NCBI GenBank assembly: GCA_903939755.1
Contig: CAJAII010000077.1
Location: 62,001 to 126,000, forward strand
Length of the DNA stretch: 64,000 nt
Source of the DNA: an uncultured Flavobacteriales bacterium
GTDB taxonomy: Bacteria; Bacteroidota; Bacteroidia; Flavobacteriales_D; Crocinitomicaceae
Direction of reading: 5' to 3'
Shown here piece by piece: positions 35,407 to 43,668 of the stretch (its first letter is position 1; every line of letters begins with the position of its first letter). The notes under the pieces were generated by a model. That model was not told where the DNA came from. It saw nothing but the letters and a program-made list of their open reading frames with translations, and did not search any database. A program made the translations under genes and the position numbers.

Positions 35407-35514
35407 CTTTCATTTTTAGAAGATCGTGTCGCAGAAGAGGAATTGCCTATTGATACAAATTATAGCGAAGTAGGTACATTTCATGCGAGAGATACTTTTT
35501 TAAATACCCTTTAG
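35407..35514 (+). pseudogene. 3' remnant of a degraded gene
   Basis: A frame of about 35 codons, without a start codon, runs from after a TGA (35404-35406) to TAG at 35512-35514. It reads protein-like, with landmarks FLEDRVAEEELP and VGTFHARDTFLNTL. A single missing T in the run at 35413-35417 would join it to an upstream LDDFHF in another frame. The TAG overlaps the oxidase stop as TTAG, the same geometry as four intact convergent gene pairs in this window, which supports its being a true 3' end. Family not recognised. Confidence 0.45.
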
Positions 35515-37208
35515 TTTTTAATGATTTTTCTTATTTCAGTATTCTTTTCATGTGTAAAAACCACAAAATATACACCTGAAACTAAACTTGAGAGATTCAA
35601 AACAGCTGCTGTTTGTTCCGTAAATTGAGAGATTACATCCTTACCACTTAAATCAACTAATTTAATTGTTTGATTGGCGTCTAATTCGCTAATTGTAAGG
35701 CTATTAGTTACTGGATTTGGAAATAAATTTCCTGAATTGGTGAAATCTATTTCATTTATTCCAACAGGTGGAGCTTGAACAATAAATTGACCCATCATTC
35801 CACCATCTTCATGTGTTAACATGTGACAGTGATACATGTAAGGAACAGTGTCGTTATAAAAGTCTTCGAACTTGGTAATGAATCTAACAATTCCACCACC
35901 AGCAGGAACCAATATCACATCTTTACGACCTTGTTGATTCAACGGAGGAGCAATTCCATTTATGTCTAAAATATAAAATTGTACATCATGAATATGGAAA
36001 GGATGTGCAATAGGTGTGTTATTCGTTAAAGTCCAAATTTCGATATTGTTATAAGGAACATATTGATTAATCATCATCATATCAAACATTGTCATGTCAA
36101 ACATAAATGGCCCATTAATAGCAGTAGGTCCCATGTTTTGAGGTGAAAAAGTCAATGTGCGTGTAATATTTGAATTCGCAGCTAACCAAGGTGCATGTGT
36201 TACTAAAGTTATTGGAATTGCAGTAATTGCATTTGCCGTGGCTGCGATTACATTAAAATCAATCAATTGAAAGTTTGCTCCATTCAAAGGGTTTGACGTA
36301 TAATTTGGAATCACTTGTCCAGCTCCCATTCCCGGCTGTGTTGCACCATAAATTGCAGATGGAAGTTCAGTACCATAGCTTACAAGTTGAACGGATTGAC
36401 CAAGTAATCCTGAAAAATTGATTAACAATTCAGCTCGTTCTCCAGGTGATAAGCGCAATCTTGTCATTGAAACTGGGGCAGTTAATAAACCACCGTCCGA
36501 TGCAATTTGGTAAAAAGTTTGATTATTAGATAAACCAATATTGTAAACACGCTCACTTGAACCGTTTAAAACTCTGAATCGTACAACTTGTTCTGGAACA
36601 CCTACAAATGGATCAATTGTACCATTAATCATTAATGAAGTATCAAGCGCCGTTTCTTGTGTAATAATTTGATTGGTTGCATCGAATGCTTTTGTTTGAA
36701 TTACTAGCGGAATATCATCAATTCCATAGCTTCTTGGCAATACCAAGGCTGCTTCAGTATTATCACGCACAATAATCAGCCCTGCAATTCCTTTTTGAAC
36801 CTGTTCATGTGTGTGTGAATGCAAATGTGGGTGATACCAATATGTTCCAGCCCAATCCATTACAGGAATCACTGGAGACCACGTTGATCCTGGAGAAATT
36901 ACAATGTGTGGACCTCCATCATTTAGGGAAGAAACGTGCATACCATGCCAATGGATAGTTGAAGAATCCATTAAGTTGTTTGTAACATTCATTGTTACCG
37001 TTTCTGTTTTGTTAAGAATCAAAGTTGGCCCAAGTAAATTTCCATTAACACCCATTGTTTGAGTAGCGGGTCCTGGATAAAAATTCACACTTCCTTCTTG
37101 AAGGCTTAGATTTATCGAAGAACCTACTAAAGTGTCAGGGATAAATAAAGGATTTTGAGCGGTTAATTCAAAACTGAATAATAAAAATGCAACGATGAAA
37201 CTTCTCAT
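35511..37208 (-). CDS. multicopper oxidase with T9SS type A sorting domain
   Basis: 565 residues. Signal peptide to ~17; three cupredoxin domains of the CotA/bilirubin-oxidase/CueO type. Copper ligands are all present: STIHWHGMHV (~80-89), TYWYHPHLHSHTHE, HPFHIHDVQFY near 395-405 and MYHCHMLTHEDGGMMGQF (~445-462), so type 1 and trinuclear centres are complete and the axial Met is present. The final ~80 residues are a type A T9SS domain (NLFPNPVTNSLTI, GVYFVVF, RKIIKN). Predicted to be secreted and to oxidise Cu(I), Mn(II) or phenolics; substrate unknown. Met-rich MFDMTMFDMMMIN near 370 favours metal contact. The gene lies alone between gene remnants and a duplicated segment, so recent acquisition is plausible. 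Confidence 0.93.
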   Translation of the reverse strand: MRSFIVAFLLFSFELTAQNPLFIPDTLVGSSINLSLQEGSVNFYPGPATQTMGVNGNLLGPTLILNKTETVTMNVTNNLMDSSTIHWHGMHVSSLNDGGPHIVISPGSTWSPVIPVMDWAGTYWYHPHLHSHTHEQVQKGIAGLIIVRDNTEAALVLPRSYGIDDIPLVIQTKAFDATNQIITQETALDTSLMINGTIDPFVGVPEQVVRFRVLNGSSERVYNIGLSNNQTFYQIASDGGLLTAPVSMTRLRLSPGERAELLINFSGLLGQSVQLVSYGTELPSAIYGATQPGMGAGQVIPNYTSNPLNGANFQLIDFNVIAATANAITAIPITLVTHAPWLAANSNITRTLTFSPQNMGPTAINGPFMFDMTMFDMMMINQYVPYNNIEIWTLTNNTPIAHPFHIHDVQFYILDINGIAPPLNQQGRKDVILVPAGGGIVRFITKFEDFYNDTVPYMYHCHMLTHEDGGMMGQFIVQAPPVGINEIDFTNSGNLFPNPVTNSLTISELDANQTIKLVDLSGKDVISQFTEQTAAVLNLSSLVSGVYFVVFTHEKNTEIRKIIKN

Positions 37209-37254
37209 GAGAAATAATTTTCATGCAAGCTACATTTTTAAAATTTATTTGACT

Positions 37255-37268
37255 GTAACTTATGTTAC
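37255..37268. promoter_or_regulatory. candidate operator upstream of the multicopper oxidase
   Basis: GTAAC-TTAT-GTTAC is a perfect 5-4-5 dyad, 47-60 bases upstream of the oxidase ATG. Its form fits a Crp/Fnr-type site but the regulator is not known. Confidence 0.35.
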
Positions 37269-37661
37269 TTATTATATTCTTGAACGAGACTTGTTAAATT
37301 CATTGGGAAATAATTATGAGCTAAATGCAAAGGGTTGAAAACAAAAAATTGACATTTCACAACCCGACCACTTTGTAACCCACACAAAAATTTGTTTTTC
37401 ATATCGTTAGTAATTGGTTATGTCAAAATGAATTTTCTTGTAATTCTGTAAATAGAGGTGTGTATTTTGAATCAATATTGTTTGATTTACGTCCTTGCTG
37501 AAAAACGGTCATCGCATTTACCTTTTTTATAACAGTAAAACTGTTAATTGGCTCCTAAAAATATTTCGCCTCCACTTAGATATTCTTTCAATGGAATCCC
37601 GAAGTATAATTTGACCATCATCGTCTGGTTGAAAGAAGTTGGTGTTTCGGTCCGAGAAAAG

Positions 37662-37740
37662 TGTTTTGTTGGCTTAAATCCATAGTATAAAAGATAAAAT
37701 GATCATTAAGGAAAGGTCTAGGAGAACACGAAATCTAGTC
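37662..37740 (+). repeat. chimeric duplicate, copy B
   Basis: 37662-37683 equals 34891-34912 (22 of 22). From 37680 it follows 35310-35378 with about 90% identity over 51 bases. The join is at the shared AATCCAT, so copy B looks like the flanks of gene 34951-35313 fused with that gene missing. Confidence 0.8.
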
Positions 37741-37752
37741 CTCCATTAAAAA

Positions 37753-38001
37753 TTAATCGAATCCATTGAGTTTTTCACTTACTATTCGATCAAGGTACAA
37801 CTTTTCGACCTTGGCTCTAGCCCAAGGCATACGTCTCAAAAATTTTAAACTTGATTTTACACTTGGCTCGTGACTAAAACAATTTATGGGAATAAAATAA
37901 GCAAGTTTCTCCCAACCAAATTTTTCATGGAGTTCAGTGAGCATTTTCTCGAGCGTTATCCCATGTAAGAGATTATTCGATTGGTCTTGTGGTGTAGGCA
38001 T
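37753..38001 (-). CDS. VF530/DUF2132 family DNA-binding-like protein
   Basis: 82 residues from ATG 38001 (an in-frame TTG lies 6 codons earlier). Family signature: [22 protein letters not shown], then [35 protein letters not shown]530-type proteins are small helical proteins reported to bind DNA; role unknown. The gene sits immediately beside duplicate copy B and ends the recombined zone. Confidence 0.9.
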   Translation of the reverse strand: MPTPQDQSNNLLHGITLEKMLTELHEKFGWEKLAYFIPINCFSHEPSVKSSLKFLRRMPWARAKVEKLYLDRIVSEKLNGFD

Positions 38002-38061
38002 CCTAAAATATACTGACAAGATAAAAAAAAATATTCATTTAACTGAATTACCAATTTTATT

Positions 38062-38096
38062 GACAAAAAAAAGGGGCGAAAAAATCGCCCCTTTAA
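38062..38096 (-). terminator. intrinsic terminator after the secreted glycan-binding protein
   Basis: A 10-bp stem pairs AAAGGGGCGA (38070-38079) with TCGCCCCTTT (38085-38094) over a 5-base loop; read on the minus strand it ends in a run of T. It closes the polysaccharide locus 19 bases after its last stop. Confidence 0.9.
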
Positions 38097-38112
38097 CTCG
38101 GTGTTAAAACTC

Positions 38113-39228
38113 TTAATTTCTAACTATTCTGATTGTTTGGTTCTCTCCTTTCACAGTGAAGTTCAAGAAATAAATACCAGCTCCTAAGTTCGCTATATTG
38201 ATGCTACTTTCATTGCCATTTAATGACATAACTGTCTCACCCATAATGTTTGTAATGTTGTTCAAGATTGTCGATGAATTAGATACAACAGCCAATGTTC
38301 CATTAGATGGGTTTGGATAAACCGATACCACCTGGTTGGAGATATCCTCGAGACCAGCAACACAAGCAGTACAACTGTTATAACACACTGTACCTAAAAC
38401 AGCATCGCCAACAACTGTGTACGTACGATTTGTAAATCCTCCATTAGTTACGGTACATGACTCGCCTCCAATAAATTGCTCCTCAGCAAACCAACCATCA
38501 AGAGTAAATTTATAGTCAATAACTCCAGGGCCTATTGGTAGTGTTACTTCCCATACACCATCCATATTTGCATCTGACATTGGATTACATGCCCCACACC
38601 AATTATTAAATGTTCCATTTACGAAAACACCTGTATAAGCAGGGCCAGCATATTGATTCATATCAACCTTAAAAGTAACATTTGGTGTTGGAGGGTTAAT
38701 AACTTCCGTTTTTTGATAAACAAACTGCCACCATCCTGGACCAAAATTAATTTGAGCAGTCATGGTATTTCCTCCGTTAGAGAAAGTTACATTATAGGTA
38801 ATTGAGGAAACAGCTCCAGCAGGGCTAGTGAGTTCACCTGCGTTGTTTACTTTAGCCAATCCTATGTGAGCGCCTAAACCATTAACAGTTAAAGTGCCTA
38901 ACACTGCATCAAAAGTATAAGTTGCTGCACCACCCGTGTGAGGAGCAATAGGAGTTCCGCAACCTTCAGGAGCGCCTTGCCAACCTTCCAACCAAGTACT
39001 TCCGTCCATGTAATGCGTCATGGCACCTCCAGGTGCAAATTTAATAGAGTCGTCGAACAAACAAGCTCTCGTGGTAACGTCGCCTAAAGAACTTGAAAAC
39101 CAAGTTAGGTCATTCAATGCTGGACCAACAGCTAAAGATCCTGCTTGACCTGCCAATTTCCAGGTTCCTTCAATTTGTGCGGAAACACCTAAAATTGGAA
39201 ATGCTAAAAGTAGTAGTAGTTTTTTCAT
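38113..39228 (-). CDS. secreted glycan-binding protein: lipocalin-like module, CBM48-like module, T9SS type A domain
   Basis: 371 residues. Signal peptide to ~17. Residues ~18-180 form a beta-rich module (GTWKLAGQAGSLAVGP, ACLFDDSIKFAPGG, WQFVYQKTE) that appears related to the C-terminal module of the PKD lipoprotein 42813-43658. Residues ~185-290 resemble an AMPK/CBM48-type glycan-binding fold (VFVNGTFNNWCG, WEVTLPIGPGVIDYKFTLDGW). The end is a type A T9SS domain (VSVYPNPSNGTLAV, GIYFLNFTVKG, IRIVRN). No catalytic motif is seen. As the last gene of the locus, with its own promoter and operator candidate, it is probably a released glucan-binding accessory. Confidence 0.8.
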   Translation of the reverse strand: MKKLLLLLAFPILGVSAQIEGTWKLAGQAGSLAVGPALNDLTWFSSSLGDVTTRACLFDDSIKFAPGGAMTHYMDGSTWLEGWQGAPEGCGTPIAPHTGGAATYTFDAVLGTLTVNGLGAHIGLAKVNNAGELTSPAGAVSSITYNVTFSNGGNTMTAQINFGPGWWQFVYQKTEVINPPTPNVTFKVDMNQYAGPAYTGVFVNGTFNNWCGACNPMSDANMDGVWEVTLPIGPGVIDYKFTLDGWFAEEQFIGGESCTVTNGGFTNRTYTVVGDAVLGTVCYNSCTACVAGLEDISNQVVSVYPNPSNGTLAVVSNSSTILNNITNIMGETVMSLNGNESSINIANLGAGIYFLNFTVKGENQTIRIVRN

Positions 39229-39283
39229 AATAAAATAATTTAAGTTAATTGAATAACAATGTAAATTTAATATAGTTCAAAGA

Positions 39284-39291
39284 CAAATATA
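39284..39291 (-). promoter_or_regulatory. candidate -7 promoter element for the secreted glycan-binding protein
   Basis: TATATTTG on the minus strand, about 55 bases before the ATG, overlapping the palindrome 39287-39307. Confidence 0.45.
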
Positions 39292-39307
39292 GTAATAAAT
39301 ACAATAA
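39287..39307. promoter_or_regulatory. candidate PUL operator, third copy (weak)
   Basis: ATATAGT-N7-ACAATAA. The right arm is identical to the sites upstream of susC and the sugar transporter; the left arm matches 5 of 7. It overlaps the -7 element, as expected for a repressor site. Confidence 0.4.
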
Positions 39308-39341
39308 GTGGTTGTTTTTTTTATTATTGACTAAAAAAATC

Positions 39342-41675
39342 TTAATTAGACAATATGAATTTGAAATCAAGTAACTGATTACCAACCGTAATGGTGTAAT
39401 CTCCTTGTTCAAACACATCCATTCCATTGTGGTCGGCAAATTTTAGATCTTCGGGGTATAAATAAAAAACAAGTTCTTTACGCTCATTGGCTTGAAGGGT
39501 AACTTTCTCAAAACGTTTTAGACTTTTGCCGGTAGGTACAAAGCTGGCATATTGGTCACTAAGATACAATTGGACCACCTCATCAGTTTTCAGATTACTA
39601 TCATTTTGGATAAAAACAGATACCCTAAGGCTATCATTTTTATGCATCGTAGAATTGTTCAACGTTAGCTTAGAGTAAGTAACTTTTGAATACGATAAGC
39701 CAAATCCAAAATCCCATTCTGGGTTATATGCATCGAAAGGGCCATTCTTTGATCGGTCTACACTTCTCGGATGGTCATAAAATTCGATTACGCCATCATA
39801 TTTTGGATACGTGTAAGGAAGTTTGCCGCTGAAATTTGCCTCGCCATACATCAAATTAATTAAGGCCTCTGCACCATAATCTCCTGGTAGGTAACATTGA
39901 ATAATGGCCGAAGCGCTATCAACAATATCATGAATAATTCTCGGTCTTCCTTCTAAAAGAACAAGTACAACCTTTTTATTTTTTGCATAGGCCAACTTCG
40001 CCAATTCGCGTTGTTGCGGATCTAAATTTAAACTAAGTATATCCCCCGGTTTTTCCGTAGCGGGTAGTTCACCTAAACAAAGAACAAGAACATCTGCTTT
40101 ATCGAGCATTGAATTATATTCTTTTAAGTCGGTATAAACTGTTTTTTCAAAGCCATTTTCATCGAGAGAAAGCGATGCTCCAGCGGCATATAGACAGTTT
40201 TCTTTGCCTAATTTTTGTTCAAACACTTCTCTGATGGTTAAGCAGCCCTTTGTATTGTATTGTTTATCGACTCCTTGCCAGGTATGTGTCCAAGCGCCAT
40301 TAAGAAAAATTAAATTATCCGCTGTAGGGCCAGCAATCATCACTTTTTGTTTTGGGTTTAAAGGAAGTGTGCCTTGATTGTTTTTCAATAAGGTTATTGA
40401 TTCAGTTGCCGCTTGTTTAGCAATTGACTTAAATTTTGTTGATCCGAAATCGGGATACATCGAGAAAGTTGGAATTGGATGCTTAAAAAGATCCAGTTTC
40501 ATTTTTACGCGTAAAACTCTTCGTACAGCATCATCTAAGCGATCCATCGTAATCTTTCCCGCTTTTACTGCTTCCGTCATACTTTTGCAATATTCCTGAT
40601 ACTGAGGGCTGAGTGGTACCATACTCATATCCACACCTGCGTTAAACGATTGAATGTATGCATCGATAAGTGTCGGAGCTGTTCTATGCACTGTATGAAG
40701 CATAATAAAATCTTCCCAGTCGGATACCGCAAAGCCTTGAAATCCCCAATCTTGTTTTAATGTTTTGGTGATTAAATCATAATTCATGTGCCCTGGAATC
40801 CCATTCACTACGCCACTATTAATCATGACAGTCAAAGCGCCGGCCTCTACTGCTTTTTTAAACGATGGCAAATACAATTCTGTCATGTATTTTTGAGGAA
40901 TCCAGGCAGGTGTTCGATCCCTTCCACTAGTAGTGGCAGAATAACCAACAAAATGTTTCATGCACGCCGCAACATGATAAGCGTCTATTCCTCCTTTTCC
41001 TTGGTAACCGGTCACTATTGCCGCACCCATTTGGGAGGCTAAATAAGGGTCCTCACCTAGCGTTTCAAATGTTCTCGACCACAAAGGTTGACGTGCTAAA
41101 TCCAACACAGGTGAAAAATTCCAAGGAATCCCTGAGGCGCGCAATTCATAGGCCGTGATTTCCCCAAAACTAGTAGCCAATTTAGGATTCCATGTTGCTG
41201 CCAACCCTATTTCTTGGGGGAACAATGTACCACCTACCGTATAGTTTACTCCATGAATAGCATCAACACCGTAAATAATCGGAGTTTTCGAAAGGCCTTG
41301 CTGATAATTACGATGAATAGACTTCAGAATACCTTCCCATTCAGTAATACTTAAGGTGTGGCTTCCCACATTTAATACTGAACCGACTTTATACTTATCA
41401 ATGGCCACTTTTAGCTTTTCTTCATCAATTTCCGCTATCGTTCTTGCTGACCCATCGGAATTAGTTTTCAGCAAGACATCTAGTGTTATTTGGCAAGTCT
41501 GACCGACCTTTTCCGCTATACTCATCTTAGCAATTAAACTATTAATTTGCTTTTCATCTTCTTTAGGAAGCGAGAAAGAGGACTGAAGATTAGCCTGCTG
41601 AACCACTTCATTAGCACTTTTACACGATACAAAAACGCAAAGAGAAGTCCCTAAAACGAACGAAATAACTTTCAT
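39342..41675 (-). CDS. GH3 beta-glucosidase, lipoprotein
   Basis: 777 residues from ATG 41675, which gives a lipobox (FVSC); the frame opens 11 codons earlier. GH3 domains: N-terminal barrel with YGVDAIHGVNYTVGGTLFPQ and the catalytic nucleophile Asp319 in FAVSDWEDF, KHFVGYS, then the C-terminal alpha/beta domain (ITLLKNNQGTLPL, GDYGAEALINLMYGEANFSGKLPYT) and a fibronectin III-like end. Family knowledge: BglX-type enzymes release glucose from beta-1,3/1,4 or 1,6 oligomers. Here it is a cell-envelope enzyme that completes breakdown of the glucan cut by the GH16 enzyme upstream (36 bases between). Confidence 0.94.
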   Translation of the reverse strand: MKVISFVLGTSLCVFVSCKSANEVVQQANLQSSFSLPKEDEKQINSLIAKMSIAEKVGQTCQITLDVLLKTNSDGSARTIAEIDEEKLKVAIDKYKVGSVLNVGSHTLSITEWEGILKSIHRNYQQGLSKTPIIYGVDAIHGVNYTVGGTLFPQEIGLAATWNPKLATSFGEITAYELRASGIPWNFSPVLDLARQPLWSRTFETLGEDPYLASQMGAAIVTGYQGKGGIDAYHVAACMKHFVGYSATTSGRDRTPAWIPQKYMTELYLPSFKKAVEAGALTVMINSGVVNGIPGHMNYDLITKTLKQDWGFQGFAVSDWEDFIMLHTVHRTAPTLIDAYIQSFNAGVDMSMVPLSPQYQEYCKSMTEAVKAGKITMDRLDDAVRRVLRVKMKLDLFKHPIPTFSMYPDFGSTKFKSIAKQAATESITLLKNNQGTLPLNPKQKVMIAGPTADNLIFLNGAWTHTWQGVDKQYNTKGCLTIREVFEQKLGKENCLYAAGASLSLDENGFEKTVYTDLKEYNSMLDKADVLVLCLGELPATEKPGDILSLNLDPQQRELAKLAYAKNKKVVLVLLEGRPRIIHDIVDSASAIIQCYLPGDYGAEALINLMYGEANFSGKLPYTYPKYDGVIEFYDHPRSVDRSKNGPFDAYNPEWDFGFGLSYSKVTYSKLTLNNSTMHKNDSLRVSVFIQNDSNLKTDEVVQLYLSDQYASFVPTGKSLKRFEKVTLQANERKELVFYLYPEDLKFADHNGMDVFEQGDYTITVGNQLLDFKFILSN

Positions 41676-41711
41676 ACTAATTAAATTATTCTTTGAATTT
41701 ATTTTCAATTC

Positions 41712-42800
41712 TTATTGAAAAACTCTAACGTAATCCACATACATAGATTGAGGAAAGACCGTGGTAGCATCGGGATTTCCTGGAAAACTTCCCCCAACGG
41801 CCACATTAAAAATTAAAAAGAATTTTTCCTGAAATTCGCTAAGCTCTGCAGGGGTTGTACTAACAGACTTAAATTCCACATTATCCAACAGCCAGTGAAT
41901 ACCCAACTGATCCCAAATGATTGAAAAAACATGAAATTCATCCGCGAATTTTCCACTAGCTAAGGTTGTAGTGCCACCGTATTGGGCATGAGTACCATTA
42001 TCCTGCCAGTGTATCGTTCCAAAAGTGGTTCTATCATTGGCCCCTGCGCCACCCTTCATTTCCATAATATCAATTTCACCGCAAGCTGGCCAACCAGCAG
42101 AGGTTATATTATCACCCAGCATCCACAATGCCGGCCATACCCCTTGACCGTAAGGAAGCGCTGCGCGAATATCAACTCTACCATATTTCCAAGATTTTAA
42201 ACCTTGAGTTTTAATTCTTGATGAAGTATATGCCTGGCCATTGAACTGTTCTTGTTTCGCCTCAATTTTCAATACACCATTGGCTACTGTAGCATTCTGA
42301 TTGGTGTAGTACTGCAATTCATTATTACCCCAACCCCACGAACCGTTACCTATATCATATGTCCAATCATTTGACAAGGCTGCCCCATTAAATTCATCTT
42401 GCCAAACTAAAGAATAATTAGGATACGTTAACGGACTGGAGTAACCCGAAGTTGGCGGCCCTCCTTGGCCATTAGCCACAGTAACTTGCACTAAATCCGT
42501 TTTTGAAATGTAATCAGCATAAGTAGTATGAGCCTTGGTTTTAATAGTATATGACCCTGAGACGGTAAATACGTGAGAAGCAGTGCCTGCTTGAGATTCT
42601 ACCACAGTTGAATCATTCCCATGATAAAATGTTACGGTGTAAAAATTTGCATTTTCAGCCTGAGCCGCTACGTTTACTGTACCGTTAGAAAAAGTGATTG
42701 TGGTTACTAGGTTGGTGGGTAAAACTACAACTGGGGTAACTGGTTTTTTACACGCAGAGAAACCTACAAGCGCAAAAACAAGAAGAAGATTTAAATTCAT
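41712..42800 (-). CDS. GH16 endo-beta-1,3-glucanase (laminarinase-type), lipoprotein
   Basis: 362 residues. Lipobox GFSAC (Cys17). Residues ~25-110 are an Ig/PKD-like domain. The GH16 fold starts LVWQDEFNGAALSNDWTYDIG, and the active site is GEIDIMEMKG (nucleophile Glu242, Asp244, acid/base Glu247). The extra Met in EIDIME is the pattern of laminarinases and lichenases, while agarases and carrageenases usually differ nearby; the WPALWMLGD before it also fits. So it most likely hydrolyses beta-1,3- or mixed-linkage glucan at the cell surface. Neighbours SusCD, PKD lipoprotein and GH3 agree. Confidence 0.93.
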   Translation of the reverse strand: MNLNLLLVFALVGFSACKKPVTPVVVLPTNLVTTITFSNGTVNVAAQAENANFYTVTFYHGNDSTVVESQAGTASHVFTVSGSYTIKTKAHTTYADYISKTDLVQVTVANGQGGPPTSGYSSPLTYPNYSLVWQDEFNGAALSNDWTYDIGNGSWGWGNNELQYYTNQNATVANGVLKIEAKQEQFNGQAYTSSRIKTQGLKSWKYGRVDIRAALPYGQGVWPALWMLGDNITSAGWPACGEIDIMEMKGGAGANDRTTFGTIHWQDNGTHAQYGGTTTLASGKFADEFHVFSIIWDQLGIHWLLDNVEFKSVSTTPAELSEFQEKFFLIFNVAVGGSFPGNPDATTVFPQSMYVDYVRVFQ

Positions 42801-42812
42801 AAGTAAATTGTT

Positions 42813-43658
42813 TTATTCCGGAACCAATCGCAGGTACCATTTTAATCCACCGGCATGGTGACTATATTGTAAAAATAAGGAAGAATCAGTAATACTAACA
42901 ATTCGATAGGTGTGAACGCCAGAGAAAAATCCGATAAAGGCATTATTGGAAATCGTAATTGTTGTGTCTAGCCCTTCCACTAAATTCCATGACTCATTCA
43001 TCTGATTAGTGTATGGAGCGGTGTAATCTCCCAAGTTTTGAAATGAACCAGGAAAAGAGCCCGCTAACGAATTATGAACATATACATCATCATTATTGAT
43101 CATGTCAAATTTAAATCCATTAAGATGAAAAACATATCGATCATTGTATAAACCGCATCCCGGTTTATCATTGGGACCTGCGGCCCACCATTCAGGGACA
43201 TTCCCCAAGGGACTTATTGGATCAGGACCTACACCAAAGTGCCCCGCATTATTAGAATCAATCAGCCAAGTTTTAAATCCGGGACCACTTGCGCCACCCG
43301 TTAACATCGTAAAAATGGGGTTGTTTAATAATCCCAGATCATCTTGCGCAATAACAACATCTTGCGTAGTGCTTCGACTTCCTCCTTTATTAAAAACAGT
43401 TAACTTAATTGTATATGTCCCGGCATACGGATAAGAAGCCGTTGCGGTAGCACCTTGTGCTTTAACACCGTTTCCAAAATCCCATAAACATTGATAATTC
43501 TGACTGTTGGCCGTTAAATCGAGAACATTAGCACTCGTCGAAGAAACGCTATAGGTAAACGATGCCTCAGCTAAGGTTGGTGGATTTCCTAATTGTGGGT
43601 CTTCTTTTTTACATCCAATAAAAAGAAGCGAAATAAGTGCTATAAAAGATAATTTCAT
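42813..43658 (-). CDS. PKD-domain surface glycan-binding lipoprotein
   Basis: 281 residues from ATG 43658, which yields lipobox LFIGC; the longer frame overlaps susD. A PKD domain (~25-105: NYQCLWDFGNGVKAQGATATASYPYAGTY region) is followed by a ~165-residue beta module (GHFGVGPDPISPLG, EWWAAGPND, YNDRYVFHLNG, LKWYLRLVPE). No catalytic residues seen. In position and type it matches the SGBP/SusE-F role: outer-surface glucan capture beside SusD. The C-terminal module seems homologous to that of the secreted protein 38113-39228. Confidence 0.8.
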   Translation of the reverse strand: MKLSFIALISLLFIGCKKEDPQLGNPPTLAEASFTYSVSSTSANVLDLTANSQNYQCLWDFGNGVKAQGATATASYPYAGTYTIKLTVFNKGGSRSTTQDVVIAQDDLGLLNNPIFTMLTGGASGPGFKTWLIDSNNAGHFGVGPDPISPLGNVPEWWAAGPNDKPGCGLYNDRYVFHLNGFKFDMINNDDVYVHNSLAGSFPGSFQNLGDYTAPYTNQMNESWNLVEGLDTTITISNNAFIGFFSGVHTYRIVSITDSSLFLQYSHHAGGLKWYLRLVPE

Positions 43659-43668
43659 ATCATTCGAT

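Larger units (their letters stand above)
37209..37752. other. 543-base gap with no intact gene: upstream region of the oxidase plus degraded sequence
   Basis: From 37209 to ~37330 it serves as the oxidase upstream region (see dyad 37255-37268). On the minus strand a short frame at 37544-37660 reads protein-like (FSRTETPTSFNQTMM, KLYFGIPLKEYLSGG, ending IFLGAN then stop) and continues into duplicate B; it may be a gene remnant or chance. No start codon or full domain. From 37662 to 37740 is duplicate copy B. Confidence 0.5.

Noticed and set aside
37209-37752. Insertion-sequence remnant
   Set aside because: No transposase motif, no terminal inverted repeats and no clear target-site duplication. 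The duplicated segments are gene flanks, not element ends.
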